NCBI GenBank assembly: GCA_905479995.1
Contig: CAJQON010000032.1
Coordinates: 1-47,529 of the forward strand
Source: an uncultured Flavobacteriales bacterium
GTDB lineage: Bacteria > Bacteroidota > Bacteroidia > Flavobacteriales_E > Vicingaceae
Direction: 5' to 3'
DNA: 47,529 nucleotides
The notes under the pieces are model-generated. The model did not search any database, was not told the DNA's origin, and was given only the letters and a program-made list of their open reading frames with translations. The position numbers were made by a program, and so were the translations under genes. Each line of letters begins with the position of its first letter. Position 1 is the first letter of the stretch. Positions 28,427 to 35,871 of the stretch are shown in pieces.

Positions 28427-28834
28427 ATGGATACTAAATTATTCAAGATAATATTAGCTGCCTTAGTTGGTTTGTCTGCCATATTGAGTGTTTTATTTAT
28501 GGTTGATTTAATCGGTGAAGGACTACTTATTATGTGGTGCTACATCTTAATTGGTATCGCAACGGTATCAGCAATTGTTTTTCCAATTCTTACTATGGCT
28601 CAAAACCCTAAAAAAGCAAAGAATGCTTTAATAGGTGTTGTAGCACTATTGGTAATTTGCGGTTTAGGATATGCTTTTGCTGGAAACGAAATTCATGTTG
28701 ATATAGACGGAATTACGCTAGCTGATGAAGGATCATCTCAAAAATCGGAAGCAGGATTAATTGCTTTTTATATTTTAGTAGTTGTTGCAATAGGTTCTAT
28801 TGTATTTGCTGAAGTATCAAAAATGTTTAAATAA
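28427..28834 (+). CDS. Small four-helix membrane protein of unknown function in the exbB-exbD operon
   Basis: A 135-residue protein I do not recognise. It has four hydrophobic segments (about 7-30, 34-57, 66-88 and 107-130) and a short hydrophilic loop NEIHVDIDGITLADEGSSQKSEAG between the third and fourth. It starts 4 bases after exbB and ends 13 bases before the first exbD, so it is cotranscribed with a proton-channel complex and may be an accessory subunit; that is inference from position only. Confidence 0.75.
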   Translation: MDTKLFKIILAALVGLSAILSVLFMVDLIGEGLLIMWCYILIGIATVSAIVFPILTMAQNPKKAKNALIGVVALLVICGLGYAFAGNEIHVDIDGITLADEGSSQKSEAGLIAFYILVVVAIGSIVFAEVSKMFK

Positions 28835-28847
28835 TTAAAAAACAAGA

Positions 28848-29486
28848 ATGGCTAAAAGAGAAATATCAGAAATAAATGCCGGTTCAATGGCGGATATTGC
28901 TTTCTTGCTATTAATCTTCTTTTTGGTAACCACTACTATGGATACTGATACAGGATTAATTAGAAGGCTTCCGGCTATTCCAGATGAGCCTCAAATTGAT
29001 CCACCTCCAATTAAGAAACGTAATATTTTTGAAGTGTTGGTGAATGCTAACGATCAATTATTAGTGGAAGGAGAATATATGCAGATAACTGAGCTAAGAG
29101 CAAAAGCAAAAGAGTTTATTAAAAGTAGCCCAAACTTTCCTAGCGTAGTAGATGTTACAAATGCTTCAAACCCTGGGTTACCTGAATTTAAATCAGAAGA
29201 AGTACCCGTTTTTGGAACAATGTTATTGTCTAAGCAAATTGTTTCACTTCAAAACGATAATGGAACATCTTATAACATGTATGTTAAAGTTCAAAACGAA
29301 TTGGTAGCAGCTTATAACGAGCTTAGAAATGAATTTGCCTTACAAAAATTTGGAAAAACATATACTGAGCTAGTTCAACAATCTAAAGGATCTGAAGCTA
29401 TTAAAGAAAAAATGAGAGCGGTAAAAAAAGTTTATCCTCAACGAATTTCTGAAGCTGAACCTAAAAAAATAGGAGGAGACGAATAA
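28848..29486 (+). CDS. exbD: ExbD/TolR-family protein 1
   Basis: A 212-residue biopolymer-transport protein with one N-terminal membrane helix carrying the conserved aspartate D16 (SMADIAFLLLIFFLV), which takes part in proton flow with ExbB. It then has a Pro-rich linker (PDEPQIDPPPIKKR) and a periplasmic domain. The periplasmic part (about 50-212) is longer than the ~140-residue E. coli ExbD, and its last 70 residues are helical and charged (FALQKFGKTYTELVQQ). Its stop shares bases with the start of the second exbD (TAATG). Confidence 0.9.
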   Translation: MAKREISEINAGSMADIAFLLLIFFLVTTTMDTDTGLIRRLPAIPDEPQIDPPPIKKRNIFEVLVNANDQLLVEGEYMQITELRAKAKEFIKSSPNFPSVVDVTNASNPGLPEFKSEEVPVFGTMLLSKQIVSLQNDNGTSYNMYVKVQNELVAAYNELRNEFALQKFGKTYTELVQQSKGSEAIKEKMRAVKKVYPQRISEAEPKKIGGDE

Positions 29487-29962
29487 TGTCGAAATTTAGA
29501 AAAAAAGGAAAAAAATCTCAACCAGCGGTTAATACTGCTGCACTTCCAGATATCGTTTTTATGTTACTGTTCTTTTTTATGGTAACAACTGTAATGAGAG
29601 AAACATCTTTAAAGGTAGTCAACAAAATTCCTAGTGCAACAGAAGTTGCCAAATTGGAAAAGAAATCATTGGTTAGCTACATTTACATAGGGAAACCTAT
29701 TGCAGCTTTAGAAGATGCTTTTGGTAGTGCTCCTAGAATTCAATTAAACGATGCCTTTGCAAGTAAAGAAGACATCTTATTGTTTGTTGAAAACGAAAAA
29801 CTAGATAGAAGTGAGCAAGAAAGAAACAAAATTACGTGGTCGTTAAAAGTGGATAAAAACACTAAGATGGGTATTGTTACAGATGTAAAACAAGAGTTAA
29901 GAAAAGCAGATGCTTTGAAATTGAACTACTCGTCTAAAGCTACTGACAACATTGCCAACTAA
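29486..29962 (+). CDS. exbD: ExbD/TolR-family protein 2
   Basis: A 158-residue second ExbD. A basic N-terminus (SKFRKKGKKSQ) precedes the membrane helix with D22 (ALPDIVFMLLFFFMV). The periplasmic domain (about 43-158) is shorter than that of the first ExbD. Two different ExbD subunits with one ExbB are common in Bacteroidota and imply a heteromeric channel. The gene is coupled to the first exbD by a one-base TAATG overlap and followed 19 bases later by a strong terminator, so it ends the operon. Confidence 0.9.
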   Translation: MSKFRKKGKKSQPAVNTAALPDIVFMLLFFFMVTTVMRETSLKVVNKIPSATEVAKLEKKSLVSYIYIGKPIAALEDAFGSAPRIQLNDAFASKEDILLFVENEKLDRSEQERNKITWSLKVDKNTKMGIVTDVKQELRKADALKLNYSSKATDNIAN

Positions 29963-29980
29963 TCGTATAATAAAACACTA

Positions 29981-30013
29981 AAAAAAGCCTCGAAAATTCG
30001 AGGCTTTTTTTTT
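29981..30013 (+). terminator. Rho-independent terminator of the exbB-exbD operon
   Basis: AAAAAAGCCTCGA and TCGAGGCTTTTTT form a perfect stem around a short AAAT loop, ending in a run of nine T. Because the stem is flanked by A on the left and T on the right it could also stop transcription from the other strand, but no minus-strand gene ends here. Confidence 0.92.
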
Positions 30014-30055
30014 GAATAAAACAAAGAAAATTATTTAATAGTGTAATTTTACCTC

Positions 30056-30952
30056 ATGTCCTTTAAAACCGTATATCAGCTCGACTCTAACTTACAACAG
30101 ATAGAGAATCAAGAGCCATTAGAAGACAGCCCTGCAGTTGTTAACCAAGCAATTCCAAACAACATACTGCAAGCAGCAAACACTACAAAAGAACTAGACA
30201 CCACTTTTGGGATAAATAATGATGTTAACATTCCTGTTCGAGTGGTTAACGTTCAATTACAAGAAAGCCAACCCGAAAATAAGTCTTCATCAAAACACGA
30301 ACAACATCACACCAAAATAGCCTCTTGGCAAACATTACTTTTGCTATTTTGCCTATTTTTAGTAGCTTTTGTAAAAGCATTTAGCAATAGTCGTTTTAAA
30401 CAAAGTACTAAAGCATTATTCAGTTATTCGGTTGCGCAAGAAATAACACGAGAAGAAAAAGTGTTTTTTCATCGAGCCAACCTTATATTTACTACCATTT
30501 GTATTATCACTTCTTCGTTACTCATTGGCCAAATAAATCTAACTATTCAACCTTTTTCTTACGAAAACAGTCCACTGTATTTTTTAACGATTGCCGGATT
30601 TATAACCGTCATGTTTTGTGTAAAATTTCTGTTCTCAAAAATTTTATTTTTTGTTTTTAATGATTCATCAATCTCTACCGAATACACCTTTAATATCGCC
30701 CTATTTAATAGCTTTTTTGGCATTAGTTTGCTTCCAGTTATCACAATTGTATATTTTACAACGTTAGATTTTACCACAATCTTAACATATATTGCACTTC
30801 CATTATTAATTATCTTTCTAGTAATGAGAGTAGTAAGACTGTTTACCATTGGAATCTCAAAAGGAGTTTCGTATATCTATATATTTTTGTACATTTGCAC
30901 CCTCGAAATTTTACCGTTGGTCGTATTGTTTAGGTTTTTCGTCCTAGTATAA
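30056..30952 (+). CDS. DUF4271 membrane protein
   Basis: A 298-residue protein with a hydrophilic N-terminal region (about 1-92) and about six membrane helices (starting near 93, 138, 178, 212, 240 and 280). The pattern and its position directly before hemD match DUF4271, a Bacteroidota family without known function. Conserved-looking phrases are LLLLFCLFLVAFVKAF and FSYSVAQEITREEKVFFHRANLIF. ATG at 30056; a TAATTTTA sequence ends 4 bases before it, a one-base variant of the promoter element. A second promoter, for hemD, is embedded in its last codons. Confidence 0.8.
   Translation: MSFKTVYQLDSNLQQIENQEPLEDSPAVVNQAIPNNILQAANTTKELDTTFGINNDVNIPVRVVNVQLQESQPENKSSSKHEQHHTKIASWQTLLLLFCLFLVAFVKAFSNSRFKQSTKALFSYSVAQEITREEKVFFHRANLIFTTICIITSSLLIGQINLTIQPFSYENSPLYFLTIAGFITVMFCVKFLFSKILFFVFNDSSISTEYTFNIALFNSFFGISLLPVITIVYFTTLDFTTILTYIALPLLIIFLVMRVVRLFTIGISKGVSYIYIFLYICTLEILPLVVLFRFFVLV
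30890..30897 (+). promoter_or_regulatory. Candidate -7 promoter element for hemD inside the DUF4271 gene
   Basis: TACATTTG, an exact TAnnTTTG match, lies within the last 21 codons of the DUF4271 gene, 84 bases before the hemD ATG. It is followed by CACCCTC, and the same 15-base string recurs at the queA promoter. The expected -33 position reads TTC rather than TTG. Confidence 0.5.
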
Positions 30953-30981
30953 AGCAAATTCGACTATAAAACTGAAAGGAA

Positions 30982-31734
30982 ATGTTGAAAGTAAAAAGCG
31001 TTTTAGTATCACAACCCAAACCCGAATCCGATAAATCGCCCTATTTTGAATTGGCCGATGAATACAAGGTAGATATTGATTTTAGACCATTTATACATGT
31101 AGAAGGTGTTCCTTCAAAAGAATTTAGATTACAACGAATTAACTTATTAGACTTTAATGCTGTAATCTTTACTAGCCGAAACGCTGTAGATCATTATTTT
31201 AGAGCTGCTGAAGAAGCTCGAATTACTATTCCAGATGACATGAAATACTTTTGTATTTCAGAATCAACAGCGTTTTACCTTCAAAAGTATATAGTTTATC
31301 GAAAGCGTAAAATCTTTTATGGTCAACAAACATTTGCAGATTTAATTACGGTAATTAAAAAGCATAAAGACTGTAATTTCATATTACCTTGTACAGACAT
31401 ACTTCGTCCAAACATTCCTACACTGTTAGAAAAAAACGGGATTAACTTTAAACCTGCAACATTGTATCGAACTGTTTGTAGCGATTTATCTGATTTAAAA
31501 AATGTTAATTATGATGTTTTGGTCTTTTTTAGTCCAAGTGGAATTAAATCCTTGTACCAAAATTTTCCTGATTTCAAACAAAATAAAACACGAATAGCAG
31601 TGTTTGGACCAACTACGGCTAAAGCAGCTGAAGAAGCAGGTTTAAACATTGATATTGCAGCGCCTCAACCAGAATCTCCATCAATGACAAGAGCACTGGA
31701 ACTTTACATAAAAAAGGTTAACAAAAAGAAATAA
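30982..31734 (+). CDS. hemD: Uroporphyrinogen-III synthase
   Basis: A 250-residue protein of the HemD family, which closes hydroxymethylbilane to uroporphyrinogen III with D-ring inversion in tetrapyrrole synthesis. The family is poorly conserved, but the two-lobed alpha/beta layout and the phrases AVIFTSRNAVDHYF, CISESTAFYL, VFFSPSGIKSLYQNF and AVFGPTTAKAAEEAGL are diagnostic. It follows DUF4271 by 29 bases, a pairing common in the phylum. ATG at 30982. The absence of other heme genes nearby is unremarkable. Confidence 0.9.
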   Translation: MLKVKSVLVSQPKPESDKSPYFELADEYKVDIDFRPFIHVEGVPSKEFRLQRINLLDFNAVIFTSRNAVDHYFRAAEEARITIPDDMKYFCISESTAFYLQKYIVYRKRKIFYGQQTFADLITVIKKHKDCNFILPCTDILRPNIPTLLEKNGINFKPATLYRTVCSDLSDLKNVNYDVLVFFSPSGIKSLYQNFPDFKQNKTRIAVFGPTTAKAAEEAGLNIDIAAPQPESPSMTRALELYIKKVNKKK

Positions 31735-31788
31735 AATGCACCGCAAAGAGTTTACGATGTAAGCTCTTTCACTTAATAGTTATAACCC

Positions 31789-31818
31789 TTGATATTCGGT
31801 TATATATTATTACATTTG
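31789..31818 (+). promoter_or_regulatory. Promoter of queA with both -33 and -7 elements
   Basis: TTG at 31789-31791, then 19 bases, then TACATTTG at 31811-31818. Both elements and the spacing fit the Bacteroidota housekeeping promoter, the best match in this window. The predicted leader is about 27-28 bases. The following CACCCTC repeats that at the hemD promoter. Confidence 0.72.
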
Positions 31819-31849
31819 CACCCTCATAAATTTACCTAAATATAGACAG

Positions 31850-32896
31850 ATGAAACTATCTAAATTCAAATTTGAGTTACCCGAAGAATTACTTGCTGAA
31901 AGACCTGCAGAGGAGAGAGAAGATGCAAGATTGATGGTTGTTCACAGAGATACTGGAGAAATTGAGCACAAACATTTTAGAGATGTATTGGACTATTTTG
32001 ACGATGGCGATCTTATGGTAATGAACGACACTAAAGTATTTCCTGCCAGAATGTATGGCAACAAGGAAAAAACAGGTGCCAGAATAGAAGTTTTCTTATT
32101 GAGAGAATTGAACAGAGAAAGCCTTCTTTGGGACGTATTGGTTGATCCTGCTCGAAAGATTAGAATTGGAAACAAATTGTATTTTGGTGATGACGATTTA
32201 GTTGCTGAAGTAATTGATAATACTACTTCTAGAGGAAGAACACTGCGTTTCTTATTTGAAGGTCCTTATGAAGAATTTAAGGCAATAATTGAAAAATTAG
32301 GAGAAACTCCAATACCAAAATACATTCAAAGAGAAGTAGAACCAGAAGATGCAGATCGTTACCAAACGGTATATGCAAAGCACGAAGGTGCTGTAGCTGC
32401 TCCAACTGCAGGATTACACTTTAGTAAACATTTATTAAAACGTTTAGAAATTAAAGGTATTGATTTTGCTTACCTAACGTTACACGTTGGCTTAGGAACT
32501 TTTAGATCTGTTGAAGTTGAAGATTTGACGAAACATAAAATGGAATCTGAAGAAATTCATATTACGGAAGAATGTGTAGAAGCAGTAAATGCTGCTAAAC
32601 AAAAGAAAAGAAAAGTTTGTGCCATAGGAACCACTTCAATGAGAGTTTTAGAATCATCTGTTTCTACAGATGGGTTTTTAAAACCTTTTGATGGCTGGAC
32701 AAACCGATTTATTTTTCCTCCTTTTGATTTTAACTTGGCCAATTGTATGATAACTAACTTTCATACTCCTGAATCTACTCTATTGATGATGACGGCTGCT
32801 TTTGGAGGATATGACTTAATTATGGAAGCCTACAAGGAAGCCATAAAAGAAAAGTACCGTTTCTATACGTATGGTGATGCCATGCTTATTATATAA
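31850..32896 (+). CDS. queA: S-adenosylmethionine:tRNA ribosyltransferase-isomerase
   Basis: QueA transfers and isomerises the ribosyl part of SAM onto preQ1 in tRNA to form epoxyqueuosine, the penultimate step of queuosine synthesis. The 348-residue length is normal. Signatures are [53 protein letters not shown] and the C-terminal [15 protein letters not shown]. The start ATG at 31850 has its own strong promoter. The next gene follows after 37 bases and may be on the same transcript. Confidence 0.97.
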   Translation: MKLSKFKFELPEELLAERPAEEREDARLMVVHRDTGEIEHKHFRDVLDYFDDGDLMVMNDTKVFPARMYGNKEKTGARIEVFLLRELNRESLLWDVLVDPARKIRIGNKLYFGDDDLVAEVIDNTTSRGRTLRFLFEGPYEEFKAIIEKLGETPIPKYIQREVEPEDADRYQTVYAKHEGAVAAPTAGLHFSKHLLKRLEIKGIDFAYLTLHVGLGTFRSVEVEDLTKHKMESEEIHITEECVEAVNAAKQKKRKVCAIGTTSMRVLESSVSTDGFLKPFDGWTNRFIFPPFDFNLANCMITNFHTPESTLLMMTAAFGGYDLIMEAYKEAIKEKYRFYTYGDAMLII

Positions 32897-32933
32897 TAAC
32901 CCCACAATTATACACTATTAAAACACTATCAGA

Positions 32934-33437
32934 ATGAAACTAGAGGACCTAAAACTATACCAAGAATGTTTAGATTTTGAACAAAATATTTGGGACATCG
33001 TTGCCGAGTGGGAAGGGTTTACCAAAGATACTATTGGAAAATCATTTGTTCAAGCAGCTGATGCCATTTCAGGAAATATAGCATTGGGCTATGGAAGATA
33101 TGACTTTAAGGATAAGAAACATTTTTGTTACATTTCTAGAGGTTACCTTTTAAAAACCAAAGGATGGATTATTAAATCTAAAGAAAGAGATTTGATAGGT
33201 GCTGAACAATCTGATGAGCTGATTGAGTTTATTGAAAAAATTCATAGAATGTTAAATGCTTACATTAGATCTATTGGAAGAAAGAAAGATGATTTTGAGT
33301 CTGGAAACAACTCTAATTCTAGCTCTAGTGAAGGAAACTCTTACAAGCAGCCAACTTCATCTCAAGCAGAATCTGACAGCAATGAAGATAACGCTAACGG
33401 AAATACATTTACAGCTGATGCTGACGAATTTTTTTAA
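32934..33437 (+). CDS. Four-helix-bundle protein (23S rRNA intervening-sequence family) with low-complexity tail
   Basis: A 167-residue protein. Residues 1-118 match the TIGR02436/IVS four-helix-bundle family (LEDLKLYQECLDFEQNIWDI, SFVQAADAISGNIALGYGRY, then SRGYLLKTKGWI and IEKIHRMLNAYIRSI). The founding members lie in insertions of 23S rRNA genes, but most, like this one, sit at ordinary loci and have no known function. Residues 119-167 are Ser/Asn/Glu/Asp-rich and probably disordered, an unusual addition. It lies between queA and ispD, with 20 bases to ispD, so it is probably cotranscribed with them. Confidence 0.8.
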   Translation: MKLEDLKLYQECLDFEQNIWDIVAEWEGFTKDTIGKSFVQAADAISGNIALGYGRYDFKDKKHFCYISRGYLLKTKGWIIKSKERDLIGAEQSDELIEFIEKIHRMLNAYIRSIGRKKDDFESGNNSNSSSSEGNSYKQPTSSQAESDSNEDNANGNTFTADADEFF

Positions 33438-33457
33438 ATCGGACGAAATAACATTGA

Positions 33458-34132
33458 ATGCTTAAATATGCAATAATAGTTGCTGGAGGAAAAGGCGAAA
33501 GAATGGGAGCAAAAACGCCCAAACAATTTCTAAACCTAAAAGGCAAACCTATTTTAATGCATACCATAGAAAAGTTTAGAACTACTTTTCAAGATATTGA
33601 AATCATACTAGCTCTTCCCGAAAATCAGATTGATTATTGGGAAGAGCTTTGTGCTTTACATCACTTTCCATTTTCACCTAAAAGAGTTGTAATAGGAGGT
33701 AAAACAAGATTTCACTCTGTTCAAAATGCTTTAAACTTAGTAACAAAAAACGCTATTGTAGGCATACATGACGGTGTTAGGCCTTTGGTAAGCGAAGGAA
33801 CCCTTATAGCTTGTTACGAGGCTGCAATGCATAAAGGAAACGCTATTCCAGCAGTAGATTTAGTAGATTCTTTACGCCACGTTTCTAAACAAGACAACAC
33901 CAACAATGCAGTTACCAGAAGTTGTTACAAAAGTGTACAAACACCTCAGTGTTTTGCTTCAGAATTGATTCTTAAGGCCTACCAACAAGAGTTTAATCCT
34001 GCCTTTACAGATGATGCCTCGGTAATAGAAAAGATAGGAGAAGCCATCAACTTAGTAGACGGAAACAGCACCAACATTAAAATTACTACTCCAGAAGACC
34101 TTGTTTTTGCAGAGGCTTTACTTAGCCTTTAA
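33458..34132 (+). CDS. ispD: 2-C-methyl-D-erythritol 4-phosphate cytidylyltransferase
   Basis: IspD joins CTP and methylerythritol phosphate to give CDP-ME in the non-mevalonate isoprenoid pathway. 224 residues. The N-terminal AIIVAGGKGERMGAKTPKQFL holds the CTP-binding glycine-rich loop with conserved Arg and Lys; IHDGVRPLVS, and TDDASVIEKIG and ITTPEDLVFAE near the end, are also canonical. The ATG at 33458 follows the four-helix-bundle gene by 20 bases. The end overlaps the convergent coiled-coil gene by 15 bases. Confidence 0.95.
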   Translation: MLKYAIIVAGGKGERMGAKTPKQFLNLKGKPILMHTIEKFRTTFQDIEIILALPENQIDYWEELCALHHFPFSPKRVVIGGKTRFHSVQNALNLVTKNAIVGIHDGVRPLVSEGTLIACYEAAMHKGNAIPAVDLVDSLRHVSKQDNTNNAVTRSCYKSVQTPQCFASELILKAYQQEFNPAFTDDASVIEKIGEAINLVDGNSTNIKITTPEDLVFAEALLSL

Positions 34133-34585
34133 TGCTTCAATACTAACATTAAGTTTCTTCACCTTTTCTTCACCTTTTTCAATTGACTTCAGATTCTTTT
34201 TAATCTTAGATTCCCTTTTCTCAATATCTCCTTTCACTCTATCTACCTCCGAACCCATTCTTTCTGTTTTCTTCATCAACTTATCTCTTTCCTTCGCAAT
34301 TTTATCGGTCTTTTTACCTTTATCAGCTAGTCTCATTAATTCTTTATTGCTTACAGCTAACTGTTTATTAGTAGCCAACAAAGACAATTTTTTACTCTCC
34401 AATTCTGTTTTTAGCGTTATAATTTCCGCTTTCATAGTTACATTCTCTGCCAACATTTTTTCTTTTGCTGCAGCGATGCTAGTAACTTTATCATTCATTT
34501 TTTGTAATTCAACATTTGCATCTGCTTGAGCAAATGTAGCTGTACTCACTAGGAGCATCGCAACAATTAAAATTAAATTTTTCAT
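34118..34585 (-). CDS. Secreted coiled-coil protein of unknown function
   Basis: A 155-residue protein with a clear signal peptide (MKNLILIVAMLLVSTATFAQ, cleavage after AQ) and a mature part that is almost entirely charged heptad-like helix (Lys/Glu/Leu/Met-rich, about 25-155). No cysteines, no lipobox and no second domain. It is probably a periplasmic coiled coil, perhaps OmpH/Skp-like in bulk but without a recognisable signature. It follows the amidohydrolase by 54 bases on the same strand, and its 3' end overlaps ispD by 15 bases. Confidence 0.72.
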   Translation of the reverse strand: MKNLILIVAMLLVSTATFAQADANVELQKMNDKVTSIAAAKEKMLAENVTMKAEIITLKTELESKKLSLLATNKQLAVSNKELMRLADKGKKTDKIAKERDKLMKKTERMGSEVDRVKGDIEKRESKIKKNLKSIEKGEEKVKKLNVSIEALKAK

Positions 34586-34639
34586 TTCCCTGATTTTAGT
34601 TCCTAGTAAAGAAAGAACAATCTAATTGGATTAAAGAAT

Positions 34640-35800
34640 TTAAACGATTTTTTTTACGGTCGATTTCTCAGAAATATTAGCATCGATAAGGTCTGATATT
34701 AAATTCAATCCTGGTGCTTTCCCTACTTCAATACTTCCTAATTTATCGGTAAGACCTAATGCTTCGGCTCCATTAATGGTAGCCCACTTTAATAACGTTT
34801 CCAACTCTATTTGCATATTTTTTTGCCGTATAGTTTTCAATTCATCCAATATAGATAAACTCCAATTGGAAGCTAAACTATCGGTTCCTATGGTACATTT
34901 TTCCGCTAAAAAAAGAGTGTAATCTGGTTGTCTTCCCTCAATGTACTTATTGGCATTGGGACAAAAGCACCAATAAATAGCTATTGGCGATGTCTTTGTA
35001 AAAGAAATATCTTGTGCTGAAGTAAAGGTATTGTGCACCAAAAGCATTCGCTCAGTGGAAGCATACTTGGGTAAATACGATTGCAGAGAACTCTTGTTTG
35101 TTGGGCTAAACCCTTTCATTTCAGGTGCAAAATTTTGCATCGATTGTAACAATTCTCCAGATCCTTTTTCAAACATCTCATTCTCTGAAGCAGTTTCTTG
35201 GTTGTGAATACTCATTAACCCTTCGTTTAGTTCAATTACCTTCTCAACTAACTTTGGTGACAAAGAATAAGGTGCATGAGGAACAATAGTCACCCGATCA
35301 TTATCAAAATTTTGCTTTAACTCAACTGCTTTGGCAATGGCTTCATCGGCAACTGAAGTATTAGTGCCAAAAACCTCTATAAAACTATGAAAAACAATAG
35401 CGCTTTTTTGTTTAGTGTCAAGAGTTGAGTCACCATTGCAAATATCTCCAACTGCAACAATTCCATTTTTCCACATTTCTTGTTCTGCTTCTCCAATGGA
35501 TTTCATTCTCACTTCCTCCGCAAATTGATCTCTAACGTTTACAATTTCCTTAATAAAACCAGTCAACTTATTTCCTTCGGCTATTTTGCCCTTTAAATAA
35601 GATAGCTCCAAATGACAGTGTGTATTCACAAATCCAGGACAAATAATTCCTTCAAATACCTCAACCTCTTCCCAGTCAATAGCCTCTTTGGCTGGATTTA
35701 AAAGGTTCAATATTTGCCCTTTTTCGTCCACCTCTATCACTCCATTTTTAATTGGACTGGAATTTCCTGGAAAAATATAATCTGCTGAAAATCTTTTCAT
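34640..35800 (-). CDS. Amidohydrolase family metal-dependent deaminase-like protein
   Basis: A 386-residue TIM-barrel amidohydrolase of the MtaD/SsnA/aminodeoxyfutalosine-deaminase type. The metal site HxH is NTHCHLELS (H61, H63), with further candidate ligands H175 (VPHAPYSLS) and H199 (SIHNQE) and the aspartate of IGTDSLASN. These are the positions needed for a one-metal deaminase. The substrate is uncertain: an adenosine-like nucleoside, methylthioadenosine or aminodeoxyfutalosine are possible. The frame extends to 35848, but the ATG at 35800-35798 gives the natural start (MKRFSADYIFPG) and lies 5 bases after a TATTTTTG element. Divergent from rlmN. Confidence 0.87.
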   Translation of the reverse strand: MKRFSADYIFPGNSSPIKNGVIEVDEKGQILNLLNPAKEAIDWEEVEVFEGIICPGFVNTHCHLELSYLKGKIAEGNKLTGFIKEIVNVRDQFAEEVRMKSIGEAEQEMWKNGIVAVGDICNGDSTLDTKQKSAIVFHSFIEVFGTNTSVADEAIAKAVELKQNFDNDRVTIVPHAPYSLSPKLVEKVIELNEGLMSIHNQETASENEMFEKGSGELLQSMQNFAPEMKGFSPTNKSSLQSYLPKYASTERMLLVHNTFTSAQDISFTKTSPIAIYWCFCPNANKYIEGRQPDYTLFLAEKCTIGTDSLASNWSLSILDELKTIRQKNMQIELETLLKWATINGAEALGLTDKLGSIEVGKAPGLNLISDLIDANISEKSTVKKIV

Positions 35801-35805
35801 TTGCT

Positions 35806-35813
35806 CAAAAATA
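35806..35813 (-). promoter_or_regulatory. Candidate -7 promoter element abutting the amidohydrolase start
   Basis: The minus strand reads TATTTTTG, then AGCAA, then the ATG. Transcription starting 3-5 bases after the element would give a leaderless or nearly leaderless mRNA. No -33 TTG is seen at the ideal distance. Confidence 0.45.
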
Positions 35814-35857
35814 CACCAAAATAATTGTGATAGTGAATGAAGAGCCAAATCAAATCT

Positions 35858-35865
35858 TACCTTTG
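35858..35865 (+). promoter_or_regulatory. Candidate -7 promoter element abutting the rlmN start
   Basis: TACCTTTG, then CACTAA, then the rlmN ATG at 35872. It is the mirror of the amidohydrolase promoter in the same 71-base divergent gap, and again predicts almost no leader. Confidence 0.5.
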
Positions 35866-35871
35866 CACTAA

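Noticed and set aside
32934-33437. rRNA intervening sequence or mobile element
   Set aside because: No rRNA sequence or element ends flank the four-helix-bundle gene; it sits in a compact housekeeping stretch.
35801-35848. 16-codon N-terminal extension of the amidohydrolase
   Set aside because: It would place the start upstream of the likely promoter element and lacks family similarity; ATG at 35800 fits better.
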